Part shown: positions 25,415 to 34,052 of the stretch, piece after piece
Position numbering within the stretch: position 1 is the first letter of the stretch
Layout of the letters: each line of letters opens with the position of its first letter
Assembly (NCBI GenBank): GCA_050949255.1
Contig: JBMNFJ010000016.1
Span: forward strand, 434,001 to 498,000
Length of the DNA stretch: 64,000 bases
Direction: 5' to 3'
DNA from: UBA3941 sp002385665
GTDB taxonomy: Bacteria; Bacillota; Clostridia; Caldicoprobacterales; UBA3941
Translations under genes and position numbers: made by a program
The notes under the pieces: generated by a model
Databases searched by the model: none
What the model was told of the DNA's origin: nothing
Seen by the model: only the letters and a program-made list of their open reading frames with translations

Positions 25415-26122
25415 ATGACTAAGGGAAAATTTTCAGAATCCAGTTTGTACCAACCCATATATGACTACCTCACACAGCAAGGATACATGGTGCGAGGGGA
25501 AGTTAAGGATTGCGATATCGTTGCAATTAAGGGAGAAGAGCTGATAATAATAGAACTTAAGAAAAGCTTAAGCGTAGAGCTGTTGGGCCAGGCCGCTGAC
25601 AGACAGAGGATAACCAGTGGTGTATATATAGCATTACCAAAGCCCAAGGTAAGTCTCAGATCATCAAAATGGAAAGGCATAAGAAAGCTACTGAGACGTC
25701 TGGAACTGGGATTGATCTTTGTTGATATGAATCGGGATAAGCCTAAGGTAGAGATAATTCTCCATCCTGTCCCCTATAAAATAAGAAGAACGAAAAAGAC
25801 CAGGGAAGGAATAATTAAAGAGGCAGAGGGTCGATCAGGGAATTTCAATCAAGGGGGTAGCAATAGGAAGAAGGTAATGACAGCCTATAGGGAAAATGCC
25901 ATATTCATCGCATGTTGCCTGGAACGGGACGGTATCCTTTCAGCGAAGGATCTAAAGCAACTTGGTACCGGTTCCAAGACCTATTCTATATTATACAACA
26001 ACTTCTATGGTTGGTTTCATAGAGTGGCCAGGGGGAAGTATTCCCTGAGTGAGGTCGGGAAGTCCGCCCTGGCCGAGCACTCGGAGATAGCTAACTATTA
26101 TAGGAAAAAGTTACAGTTGTAG
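25415..26122 (+). CDS. DUF2161-family protein with PD-(D/E)XK-like core
   Basis: 235 residues. Near the N-terminus DCDIVAIKGEELIIIELKKS shows a D...E-x-K arrangement of the PD-(D/E)XK nuclease fold, as described for the DUF2161 family. The middle is lysine/arginine-rich and the C-terminus (DGILSAKDLKQLGTGSKTYS, then YSLSEVGKSAL) looks like a winged-helix segment. Nucleic acid binding is likely; the role is unknown. Its last 12 nt overlap the end of the convergent permease gene. There is no restriction-modification or toxin partner nearby. Confidence 0.8.
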   Translation: MTKGKFSESSLYQPIYDYLTQQGYMVRGEVKDCDIVAIKGEELIIIELKKSLSVELLGQAADRQRITSGVYIALPKPKVSLRSSKWKGIRKLLRRLELGLIFVDMNRDKPKVEIILHPVPYKIRRTKKTREGIIKEAEGRSGNFNQGGSNRKKVMTAYRENAIFIACCLERDGILSAKDLKQLGTGSKTYSILYNNFYGWFHRVARGKYSLSEVGKSALAEHSEIANYYRKKLQL

Positions 26123-27136
26123 TTCCATATCCCCGTACTTTAACCAGCCCTTCTTTCTCATAAATTCGGAAATCAACAGGGTGAGAAGGGCGGGAAGGAT
26201 AAAGTGCATCATAAGGATCTCTGTTAACAATATCCAGGTGGGGATAGTTCCTTCCATGGTTGCCCAGACAGCGAACTGACCTACCAAACCACTGGTTCCC
26301 ATACCTGCTCCTATTGGGTTGCTTTCCATCTTTAGGATTGTTGTGGAAAGGGGACCTAGGATGGCGCTGGCCAAGGTAGGAGGAATCCAGATTTGTGGCT
26401 TTCTAATTATATTAGGCACCTGTAGCATAGATGTACCCAAACCCTGAGCTATCAGCCCCCCTACTTTATTCTCTCTGTAGCTGGCTACTGCAAAACCTAT
26501 CATTTGGGTAGAACAGCCCACTGTGGCCGCACCCGCAGCAAGGCCTGACATCTGCATGGAAATAGCCAAAGCGGCACTGCTTATAGGGGCAGTAAGTATC
26601 ATTCCCATGGATGTGGAAACCAGAATTCCCATAGGGATAGGGTGAAGGACTGTTGCGGTGTTTATAACATGGCCCAGCCATGTCATAAAACCAGAGATAT
26701 ATGGGCCTACGAATTTCCCTGCCAGACCGCCGGCTAAAATGGTGACGGATGGGACCAACACTATATCAACTCTGGTCTTACCGGCTACCAACCTGCCCAA
26801 TTCTGCTCCTACTACCGCTGCTATATAGGCTCCCATTGGGCCGGCACTCATAAAACTGTATCCAAATGCTCCGGTAGCGGCGGAAGAGTATATAACCAGG
26901 GGCTGGGCTTTCAATCCATGTGCAATGGCTACCCCTATGGCCGCTCCAACTACGGGGGATTGGGCGGATAAGACATCTGTAAAATCTGCAATAAAGCCTA
27001 AACCCGGTATCCTGGAAAGCTGAGAAAGGATCAAACCGATAATAAGGGATGAAAAAAGTCCCAAGGCCATGGCACTAAAGGCATCCAAACCATATCTGTT
27101 AATTCCTTTCTTTATAACCCCTTTTATGCTGTTCAT
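26111..27136 (-). CDS. Stand-alone PTS IIC-like permease (PTS_EIIC_2 family)
   Basis: 341 residues, strongly hydrophobic with about nine or ten membrane helices and many glycines. Segments such as SAGPMGAYIAAVVGAELGRL and HPIPMGILVSTSMGMILTAP resemble the PTS_EIIC_2 family, in which the IIC domain often occurs without IIA or IIB. No other PTS genes are in the window. It may import a sugar or sugar alcohol linked to the neighbouring sorbose/sorbitol genes, or have a non-PTS transport role. A palindromic repeat element lies in its upstream region. Confidence 0.75.
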   Translation of the reverse strand: MNSIKGVIKKGINRYGLDAFSAMALGLFSSLIIGLILSQLSRIPGLGFIADFTDVLSAQSPVVGAAIGVAIAHGLKAQPLVIYSSAATGAFGYSFMSAGPMGAYIAAVVGAELGRLVAGKTRVDIVLVPSVTILAGGLAGKFVGPYISGFMTWLGHVINTATVLHPIPMGILVSTSMGMILTAPISSAALAISMQMSGLAAGAATVGCSTQMIGFAVASYRENKVGGLIAQGLGTSMLQVPNIIRKPQIWIPPTLASAILGPLSTTILKMESNPIGAGMGTSGLVGQFAVWATMEGTIPTWILLTEILMMHFILPALLTLLISEFMRKKGWLKYGDMELQL

Positions 27137-27171
27137 GTCAACACATCCTTACTATATTTTATTAGCTTTAT

Positions 27172-27292
27172 GTGCTAGTTCAATAGCTTACGGCATAACA
27201 AAGGTAATGGGCTATTTGTAAGTCTTAGTTTTCTCCCAATAATAGGCAACCAATAGCCATTACCGATATGTGCCTGACTAGCATAATGCGTT
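27172..27292. repeat. Palindromic intergenic repeat, copy A
   Basis: 121 nt. Outer arms GTGCTAGT (27172) and ACTAGCAT (about 27278-27285), and inner arms GGTAATGGGCTATT (27193-27206) and AATAGCCATTACC (27252-27264). It resembles copy B at 33966-34049: the right part, starting CAATAGCCATTACCG, is identical in 34 of 42 positions, and the left part GTGCTAGTTCAATAGCTTA matches in about 16 of 19. It lies in the upstream region of the minus-strand permease gene. Confidence 0.7.
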
Positions 27293-27423
27293 TTATTATG
27301 TATTTTGTTGGATTTTATTAGGATATATTATATCACCCATTCCGTTTTTTTCAAAATATTATTAGCATATCATGTATAAAAAGTACCAAACGATTGCTAT
27401 GGCAATTCCAACGGGGATTTTCC

Positions 27424-27453
27424 TTGTAATGCCGGATATGAATGTTGTATAAT
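27424..27453 (+). promoter_or_regulatory. Putative sigmaA promoter for the sorbose-1-phosphate reductase gene
   Basis: -35 TTGTAA (27424-27429), 18-nt spacer, -10 TATAAT (27448-27453), about 65 nt before the ATG. A small palindrome ATTGC-tatg-GCAAT sits just upstream near 27393. Confidence 0.5.
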
Positions 27454-27517
27454 GAAACTACTTATACAAAGAGGCTGTATGAACTGATAGATAATAGTAT
27501 TTAAGCGGGGGAATGAG

Positions 27518-28771
27518 ATGAAAACAAAAGCGGTCAGATTATATGGTATCAACGACCTTCGTCTGGAAGAATTCGAATTACCGGCCATCAAGAAAGATGA
27601 GATCCTGGCCCAAGTTATATCCGACAGTGTATGTATGTCTTCCTATAAGGCCGCTATACAGGGGCCCAACCATAAAAGGGTGCCTGACAATGTAGCCGAA
27701 AATCCTGTGATGATAGGTCATGAATTATGTGGGATTATTTTAGAGGTAGGAGAAAAATGGCAGGATCAGTTTATGCCCGGTCAAAAATTTACTATTCAAC
27801 CTGCCTTAAACTATAAAGGTAGCCTGGATTCACCGGGATATTCCTATCCCTATATAGGAGGTGCTGCCACCCATATCATAATCCCCAACGAGGTAATGGA
27901 AACAGGTAGTCTTTTAGAATATAAAGGAGAAGCTTTCTTTTATGGCTCACTGGCCGAGCCCATGTCCTGTATAGTAGGCGCCTTCCATGCCAGCTACCAT
28001 ACAACGCCTGGCAAATATCAGCACAAGATGGGAATAGTAGAAGGCGGAAACATGGCTATATTGGCCGGTGTGGGACCTATGGGCCTTGGAGCCATAGATT
28101 ATGCAATAAACTGTGATAGAAGGCCTGGGCTTTTGGTAGTAACCGACATAGATGAAGCAAGGCTAAAAAGAGCGGCTGAGGTTATTTCAGTTGAGAAGGC
28201 AGCCGAAAGGGGAGTCGAGCTTCACTATGTAAATACAGGTAAATTGGAAAACCCCGTGGAACATCTCATGTCCTATACCCATGGCAAGGGATACGATGAC
28301 GTCTTCGTATTTGCTCCTGTCAGGGAGGTTATCGAACAAGGAGACGGAATCCTGGGTAGGGACGGTTGCTTAAATTTCTTTGCGGGTCCAACGGATCCGA
28401 ATTTTAAGGCGCTTTTCAACTTTTATAACGTACACTATGGGTCCACTCACATTGTAGGTACCAGTGGGGGTAATACTGACGATTTGGCTGAGTCCCTGGA
28501 CATGATGGCTAAGGGGCTTATAGATCCCTCAACCATGATCACACATATCGGAGGCCTCAACAGTGTTGTAGAGACAACCCTTAATCTACCCAATATTCCC
28601 GGAGGCAAGAAATTGATATATACCAATATCGAAATGGATTTAACAGCCATTGAAGATTTTAGGAAGATGGGGGAGACTGACTGTAGGTTTGAAGAGTTGG
28701 CAAGAATAGTTGAAGAAAATAACGGGCTCTGGTGTCCTGATGCGGAAAAATATCTACTAAAGAATTTTTAG
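27518..28771 (+). CDS. L-sorbose-1-phosphate reductase-like medium-chain dehydrogenase
   Basis: 417 residues of the zinc-dependent alcohol dehydrogenase superfamily. SDSVCMSSYKAAIQG and IGHELCGIILEVG carry the catalytic zinc Cys and His-Glu, and the NAD fold has ILAGVGPMGLGAIDYA. The four-cysteine structural zinc loop is missing and the long N-terminal part matches the SorE-type sorbose-1-phosphate reductase group. That enzyme makes D-glucitol 6-phosphate, which is the substrate of the enzyme encoded by the next, convergent gene. The assignment to sorbose is by family resemblance; related sugar phosphates are possible. Confidence 0.8.
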   Translation: MKTKAVRLYGINDLRLEEFELPAIKKDEILAQVISDSVCMSSYKAAIQGPNHKRVPDNVAENPVMIGHELCGIILEVGEKWQDQFMPGQKFTIQPALNYKGSLDSPGYSYPYIGGAATHIIIPNEVMETGSLLEYKGEAFFYGSLAEPMSCIVGAFHASYHTTPGKYQHKMGIVEGGNMAILAGVGPMGLGAIDYAINCDRRPGLLVVTDIDEARLKRAAEVISVEKAAERGVELHYVNTGKLENPVEHLMSYTHGKGYDDVFVFAPVREVIEQGDGILGRDGCLNFFAGPTDPNFKALFNFYNVHYGSTHIVGTSGGNTDDLAESLDMMAKGLIDPSTMITHIGGLNSVVETTLNLPNIPGGKKLIYTNIEMDLTAIEDFRKMGETDCRFEELARIVEENNGLWCPDAEKYLLKNF

Positions 28772-28772
28772 T

Positions 28773-28810
28773 AAAAAAAGGTGGTATCCTTAAGGGATCC
28801 ACCTTTTTTA
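28773..28810. terminator. Bidirectional terminator between convergent genes
   Basis: GGTGG-t-ATCC (28780-28789) pairs with GGAT-CCACC (28795-28803), flanked by A-run and T-run on either side, so it can work in both directions. Confidence 0.93.
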
Positions 28811-28829
28811 GATGAGTTTGGATGTATTC

Positions 28830-29621
28830 TTATCTCATTTCTTGACCCCCGGTTACATTGATAGCCTGTCCTGTCATGTAGCTGGCCTGGTCCGAGGCCA
28901 GAAAAACAAGGACGTTTGCCACGTCATCATACGTGCATCCCCTGCCAAGGGGAACCTGGTTGAGATACTTTTGTCTGACCTCTTCCTTGGTGATACCCTG
29001 GTTTCGGGCGTATTGTTCATATAGACTATTTACCCAAAGGGGGGAATCCAACAGGTTACCTGGGCAAATAGCGTTGACCCTGATATTATGGGGAGCAAAT
29101 TCCAGTGCAAGGCTTTGGGTAAGACCGATACCACCGAACTTGCTGGCAGCATATGCAGAATTTTTGAAGGAGCCTTTTTTACCTGATTTGCTGTTTATCT
29201 GTATTATATTACCATAACCTTGTCTTATCATTACATCGGCGACTGCCTTCACACAGTTAAAATATCCCAAAAGGTTTACTTCCATTACTTTTTTCCATTC
29301 CTGGCTGGTAAATTCTTTGACTGCCTTGGCTATCAGGATTGCTGCATTGCACACAAGCAAGTCAATCCGGCCATACCTGGCCATGGTTTCTTTAACCATA
29401 TTCTCACATTGAGAATAATCGGCAACATCCACTTTGACAGCCAGACTGTCCCTAAGTTGATTTGCGGTATCCATAGCTGCGTTCAGATTGATGTCGGCTA
29501 CAACTACCTTGGCTCCTTCATCGTGAAGCCGAAAACACAGGGCCTGTCCAAGCCCCTGACCCCCGCCTGTTACTATGGCTACTTGGCCTTCCATCTTGCC
29601 CAAGAAAATCACCCTTTCCAT
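28830..29621 (-). CDS. srlD: Sorbitol-6-phosphate 2-dehydrogenase-like SDR
   Basis: 263 residues in the open frame. Short-chain dehydrogenase with TGGGQGLG (NAD binding), CNAAIL, catalytic Ser in QINSKSG and YAASK (Tyr-Lys). The tail CPGNLLDSPLWVNSLYEQYA and VPLGRGCTYDDV matches SrlD, which oxidises D-glucitol 6-phosphate to fructose 6-phosphate. The true start may be an internal ATG or TTG giving M-G-Q-V or M-G-K-M (SD AAGGGTGA lies inside the frame), about 7-9 residues later. It is convergent with the sorbose-1-phosphate reductase gene. Confidence 0.85.
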   Translation of the reverse strand: MERVIFLGKMEGQVAIVTGGGQGLGQALCFRLHDEGAKVVVADINLNAAMDTANQLRDSLAVKVDVADYSQCENMVKETMARYGRIDLLVCNAAILIAKAVKEFTSQEWKKVMEVNLLGYFNCVKAVADVMIRQGYGNIIQINSKSGKKGSFKNSAYAASKFGGIGLTQSLALEFAPHNIRVNAICPGNLLDSPLWVNSLYEQYARNQGITKEEVRQKYLNQVPLGRGCTYDDVANVLVFLASDQASYMTGQAINVTGGQEMR

Positions 29622-29925
29622 ATTCCCATAAACGCTGATAACATCCAGCTTTCAAAGTCTAATTGCGTTAGAGCAGATATCTAAATGTATATTGTTAACA
29701 GGCATAAGATTCCAAATCTATGCATCGTGGATTATAATAGGAGCAGAAATTTACAATAATTATACAATATTCCAGCATCATTATCAATAACGTGTTACGG
29801 TTTGAGATAAGGACAGGATAAATCCGGCTTGTTTCATAGTTTTATACAGAAAGTACCCGATGCTATCTTCATATAATTAAAATAATGGGTTAAGCTATGA
29901 TAATAGCTTTCAGCGGTCGAATAAA
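29622..29925. promoter_or_regulatory. Intergenic region between divergent srlD-like and 2-oxoacid dehydrogenase genes
   Basis: No coding sequence. A palindrome AAGCTAT-N4-ATAGCTT (29892-29909) lies just upstream of the plus-strand promoter and is a candidate activator or repressor site. The minus-strand promoter of the srlD-like gene was not identified. Confidence 0.4.
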
Positions 29926-29954
29926 TTGACTAAAAAGGGTTAATCTGGTAGGAT
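29926..29954 (+). promoter_or_regulatory. SigmaA-type promoter of the E2-E1 operon
   Basis: -35 TTGACT (29926-29931), 17-nt spacer, -10 TAGGAT (29949-29954). This leaves about a 78-nt leader before the E2 ATG at 30039. Confidence 0.6.
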
Positions 29955-30038
29955 AACAGTGTATACGATCTATTATTGAGCCATGCGAAATAACATTTTT
30001 GTGCATATGAGAATATGTGAAATTGGAGGATGTACTAT

Positions 30039-31289
30039 ATGGCGATACCAGTAATTATGCCCCGTCAGGGTCTAAGTGTAGAAAGTTGTATAATCACAAA
30101 ATGGCATAAAAGGAAAGGTGATTCGGTGGAAGTTGGGGATCCCCTTTTTACATACGAGACCGATAAGGCAACCTTTGAAGAGGAGTCACAACATTCCGGT
30201 ATAGTTTTGGATATTTTTTATGAAGAGGGGGACGATGTCCCAGTGCTCACCAATGTATGTGTCATTGGTGATGAAGGGGAAGATCCTTCCATATATTCAC
30301 CCCATGCCGGAGAAAATGTACAAGAGTCTACGCAGGAACAAACAGAGCTTATTCAGGAGATGGAAATAGACGAAGCCGAATCTCGTGGGGTGAAACAGGA
30401 AAAGGTTGACTGGAACAAGAATATTATTAAGATTTCACCCAGGGCTAAGAATTTAGCCGATAAGGCAGGGATTGACATTTCCAAGGCTAAAGCAACAGGT
30501 CCGGAGGGGCGTATAATTGAAAGGGATATATTGACATTGATGGAGAAAGAGCCGTCATTAGTCTCCCCAGCAGGCCTTGAAAAGGATACTGAGCTGGATT
30601 ATGAAGAAGTAAATATACCCAATATACGTAAGGTTATTGCAAGGACAATGCATGAATCCCTAATGACAAGTGCACAATTAACTCTTCATTCCTCTTTTGA
30701 TGCAACTGAAATACTGGCTTACCGTTCCAATCTAAAAGAAAAGGGCGAGAAATTTGGCCTTGGCAGAATAACTCTCAACGATATGATCTTATATGCAGTT
30801 TCACGCACTCTATTAAAGCACAGGAATTTAAACGCATATTTCCTTGGAGATTCTATGCGGCTATTTAACAGGGTCAATTTAGGGGTGGCTATAGACACTC
30901 ACAGGGGCCTTATGGTTCCAACCATATTCAATGCCGACACGAAATCATTATATGAAATATCCCAGGAGGTAAAGCGATTAAACGAAGCCTGCCAATCGGG
31001 CACCATTAGTCCGGACCTTCTGACGAATGGAACCTTTACCGTTACAAATCTAGGTACTCTGGGGATAGAATCCTTTACCCCTATCCTCAATCCACCTCAG
31101 ACAGGTATATTGGGTGTCAACTGTATAACGCATAGGGCAAGAGAATCCAATGGAGAAATTGATTACTATCCCGCCATGGGCCTATCCTTAACTTTCGACC
31201 ACAGGGCAGTGGACGGAGCACCGGCTGCAAGGTTCTTACAGGAGCTGGTGGAAAACCTGGAAGGGTTTAGCTTGCTTTTAGCTAAGTAG
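30039..31289 (+). CDS. 2-oxoacid dehydrogenase E2, dihydrolipoyl acyltransferase
   Basis: 416 residues. One N-terminal lipoyl domain (about 1-76, lipoyl Lys in YETDKATFEEES), an acidic linker, an E3/E1-binding peripheral domain (ISPRAKNLADKAGIDISKAK, about 130-165), and the catalytic acyltransferase domain ending with FDHRAVDGAPAARF (the HxxxDG motif). It transfers acyl groups to CoA in pyruvate, acetoin or branched-chain complexes. ATG 30039 has TTGGAGGA 8 nt upstream; 30030 overlaps the SD. It is encoded before E1, the reverse of the usual order, with no E3 gene following. Confidence 0.93.
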   Translation: MAIPVIMPRQGLSVESCIITKWHKRKGDSVEVGDPLFTYETDKATFEEESQHSGIVLDIFYEEGDDVPVLTNVCVIGDEGEDPSIYSPHAGENVQESTQEQTELIQEMEIDEAESRGVKQEKVDWNKNIIKISPRAKNLADKAGIDISKAKATGPEGRIIERDILTLMEKEPSLVSPAGLEKDTELDYEEVNIPNIRKVIARTMHESLMTSAQLTLHSSFDATEILAYRSNLKEKGEKFGLGRITLNDMILYAVSRTLLKHRNLNAYFLGDSMRLFNRVNLGVAIDTHRGLMVPTIFNADTKSLYEISQEVKRLNEACQSGTISPDLLTNGTFTVTNLGTLGIESFTPILNPPQTGILGVNCITHRARESNGEIDYYPAMGLSLTFDHRAVDGAPAARFLQELVENLEGFSLLLAK

Positions 31290-31401
31290 TAAGAAGGCTT
31301 AGCATCTTGTGCAATCTCATATACCAGCATAAGGTGCGGTAGTTTCAGGGTACCTAACAGGTACAATTTATATAAGAGTTTAGAATGAAAGGGGTATATT
31401 C

Positions 31402-33873
31402 ATGCCAAAGTCCCAGTTTATCGATCCCAATCAAGTTCGAAAAAGTGGCTTCATTGAATTTAAGGATATTCCAATAAATCAATACCAAAAGACCATAGAA
31501 GAGGAAAAGGCCAACTATTCAAAAGAAGAGTTTATGAGGATATTCCGGGATATGACCATTATTCGCGAGTTTGAGACTATGATAAACGAGATAAAGACAA
31601 CCGGCGAATACAATGGGATATCCTATAACCATCCGGGACCTGCGCATCTGTCCATAGGTCAGGAGGCATCTGCCGTAGGCCAAGCATACCTATTGGATGA
31701 AAATGATTTTATTTTCGGCTCCCATCGAAGTCATGGAGAGATTCTTGCCAAAGGCCTGTCGGCTATTAATGGGATGAAGGATGAGGATCTGTTAAGGATT
31801 ATGGAGGAGTTCTTTGACGGGAAAATACTAAGGATAGTAGAGAGTAACCGGAATAAAGCAGACAACGTAAAGGAATTGGCCATGGACTTCCTCCTATACG
31901 GTACCCTGGCAGAGATTTTTGCCAGAGAAACAGGTTTTAACAAGGGGTTAGGGGGATCCATGCATGCATTTTTTACGCCTTTTGGGATCTATCCCAACAA
32001 TGCAATAGTAGGCGGTTCGGCCGATATTGCCATGGGTTCAGCCCTTTATAAGAAAATAAACCTAAAGGAAGGCATTGTCATAGCCAACATAGGTGATGCC
32101 TCCATGGGCTGTGGTCCTGTATGGGAAGCCATGAACATGGCTGCCATGGATCAGTACAGGTTGTTATGGGATGAAAACCATAGAGGCGGGCTTCCTATAA
32201 TTTTCAATTTCTTTAATAATCAATACGGTATGGGTGGGCAGACCAGTGGGGAAACCATGGGCTACCACATCCTGGCCAGAGTCGGAGCCGGAATAAACCC
32301 GGATCAGATGCATGCGGAAAGGGTTGATGGATTTAATCCCTTGGCCGTAATTGATGCCATTAGGAGGAAGAAGAAGATCCTGGCGGAAGGAAGGGGTCCC
32401 GTCCTACTGGATACCCTTACCTACAGATTCTCCGGTCACTCCCCCTCAGACGCCTCCAGCTATCGTACAAAGGAAGAGTTAGAGGCTTGGATGGAGCAGG
32501 ATCCCCTTCAGGTTTACAAGAGGGATCTGGTAGATGCTGGTGTAGCCCATGAGGACGAATTTGAGTATATTTGGTCAGCGACCAGAGAGCTAATCTCTAA
32601 AACTCTTAGGTTATCCATAGACGACACTATTTCGCCCAGCATGGACCTGAAAAGCAACCCCAACATAATTGCAGAATTGATGTTTTCTAACCAACGAATA
32701 GAGAAAATGGAAGATAGGGAACCTGATGTACTCATACCCAAGGAGGACAATCCCAGATTAAAGCAGATAAAGAAAAAGGTTAGGACTGCCTATCAAGACG
32801 GGAAACTGGTACCCAAAAACAGGGTATTACAGTTTAGAGATGCAATTTTTGAGTCTATATTGGATAAGTTTTACCTGGATCCTACCTTGGTTGCCTATGG
32901 GGAAGAGAATAGGGATTGGGGAGGAGCCTTTGCGGTGTATAGAGGTCTTACGGAATCGTTGCCATATCATAGGCTATTCAATACTCCCATTTCCGAGGCA
33001 GCTATAGTGGGCTCTGCGGTGGGATATGGCCTATCGGGGGGCAGGGTAATAGTAGAGCTTATGTATTGTGACTTTTTAGGCCGGGCCGGAGATGAGGTAT
33101 TCAACCAGCTGGCCAAGTGGCAGTCCATGAGTGCGGGAGTTCTAAAGATGCCGGTGGTTCTCAGGGTGTCTGTGGGCTCAAAATATGGTGCCCAACATTC
33201 TCAGGACTGGACATCCCTATGCGCTCACATTCCTGGTCTTAAAGTAGTATTTCCTGCAACTCCTTATGATGCCAAGGGCTTGATGAACAGCGCGCTTATG
33301 GGAACGGATCCCGTTGTTTTCTTTGAGAGCCAGAGGATCTACGATGTAGGCGAAATGTTTAATCCCGAAGGGGTGCCTGAGGAGTATTATGAGGTACCAA
33401 TCGGAGAGCCGGACATCAAAAGGGAAGGTGAGGATATAACGATATTGACCATAGGTGCTACCCTATATAGGGCTCTGGAAGCTGCAGACCGGTTATATGA
33501 TGATTATGGTTTAAGCGCCGAGATCATTGATGCCAGATCCCTGGTACCCTTTAACTATGAAAAGGTGATTAAGTCCGTCCAAAAGACGGGAAGAATCCTG
33601 TTGGTCAGCGATGCCTGCGAAAGGGGATCATACCTAAACGATCTAGCCCAAAATATAAGTGAGTTGGCTTTCGATTATCTTGATGCTCCCCCTGTGGTCC
33701 TGGGGGCAAAGAATTGGATTACTCCGGCCTTTGAACTGGAAGAGCATTTCTTCCCTCAGCCGGATTGGTTTTTGGATATAATACATGAAAGAATACTACC
33801 TCTTGATGGACATAAAGCAAAGAATAACTTTACCAAAAGCGAACAGATTCGGTATAATAAATATGGGGTATAA
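31402..33873 (+). CDS. Fused E1 alpha-beta of a 2-oxoacid dehydrogenase complex
   Basis: 823 residues. Residues about 40-410 are the thiamine-diphosphate E1 alpha part: HLSIGQEASAVG, FGSHRSHGEILAKG, GLGGSMHAF, and the TPP motif GDASMGCGPVWEAMNMAA near 231. A segment of roughly 40-50 residues after AKG (about 117-165) is extra compared with ordinary alpha chains. Residues about 465-815 are the beta part: GEENRDWGGAF, NTPISEAAIVGSAVG, YGAQHSQDWTS and a transketolase C-terminal domain. The fused chain decarboxylates a 2-oxoacid and hands the acyl group to E2. The substrate is not clear; acetoin or pyruvate are candidates. SD AAAGGGG fits. Confidence 0.93.
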   Translation: MPKSQFIDPNQVRKSGFIEFKDIPINQYQKTIEEEKANYSKEEFMRIFRDMTIIREFETMINEIKTTGEYNGISYNHPGPAHLSIGQEASAVGQAYLLDENDFIFGSHRSHGEILAKGLSAINGMKDEDLLRIMEEFFDGKILRIVESNRNKADNVKELAMDFLLYGTLAEIFARETGFNKGLGGSMHAFFTPFGIYPNNAIVGGSADIAMGSALYKKINLKEGIVIANIGDASMGCGPVWEAMNMAAMDQYRLLWDENHRGGLPIIFNFFNNQYGMGGQTSGETMGYHILARVGAGINPDQMHAERVDGFNPLAVIDAIRRKKKILAEGRGPVLLDTLTYRFSGHSPSDASSYRTKEELEAWMEQDPLQVYKRDLVDAGVAHEDEFEYIWSATRELISKTLRLSIDDTISPSMDLKSNPNIIAELMFSNQRIEKMEDREPDVLIPKEDNPRLKQIKKKVRTAYQDGKLVPKNRVLQFRDAIFESILDKFYLDPTLVAYGEENRDWGGAFAVYRGLTESLPYHRLFNTPISEAAIVGSAVGYGLSGGRVIVELMYCDFLGRAGDEVFNQLAKWQSMSAGVLKMPVVLRVSVGSKYGAQHSQDWTSLCAHIPGLKVVFPATPYDAKGLMNSALMGTDPVVFFESQRIYDVGEMFNPEGVPEEYYEVPIGEPDIKREGEDITILTIGATLYRALEAADRLYDDYGLSAEIIDARSLVPFNYEKVIKSVQKTGRILLVSDACERGSYLNDLAQNISELAFDYLDAPPVVLGAKNWITPAFELEEHFFPQPDWFLDIIHERILPLDGHKAKNNFTKSEQIRYNKYGV

Positions 33874-33884
33874 GGGATATAAGA

Positions 33885-33915
33885 AGGGGTGCACTAAGTG
33901 CACCCCTGTTTTGTT
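33885..33915 (+). terminator. Terminator of the E2-E1 operon
   Basis: AGGGGTGCAC (33885-33894) and GTGCACCCCT (33898-33907), a 10-bp perfect stem with a 3-nt loop, then GTTTTGTT. It ends the operon directly after E1, so no E3 gene is included. Confidence 0.93.
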
Positions 33916-33965
33916 CCTGTCACTTCATAATTGATGGTAACATAAAGATTCCAACTTAACCTCTT

Positions 33966-34049
33966 GTTCTAGTTCATAATCTTAGGTATGAGCTATTGAT
34001 AAGTAGTCAATAGCCATTACCGGCATATGATTGACTGGCACAACGCGTT
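33966..34049. repeat. Palindromic intergenic repeat, copy B
   Basis: 84 nt, related to copy A at 27172-27292 but lacking about 12 nt in the left part and most of the loop. The inner hairpin GCTATTGA-N7-TCAATAGC spans 33992-34014. The right part, CAATAGCCATTACCG through CAACGCGTT, aligns with copy A at 34 of 42 positions. It begins three nt after the stop of the minus-strand PAP2 gene, so it could also act as that gene's 3' hairpin. Confidence 0.7.
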
Positions 34050-34052
34050 AAT

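Noticed and set aside
25415..26122. DUF2161 protein as a restriction or defence nuclease
   Set aside because: A PD-(D/E)XK-like core is visible, but there is no methyltransferase, helicase or other defence partner, and the surroundings are metabolic genes.
27393..27406. Possible catabolite-responsive element near ATTGC-tatg-GCAAT
   Set aside because: The palindrome does not fit the cre consensus centre (CG), so it is only noted as a small inverted repeat.
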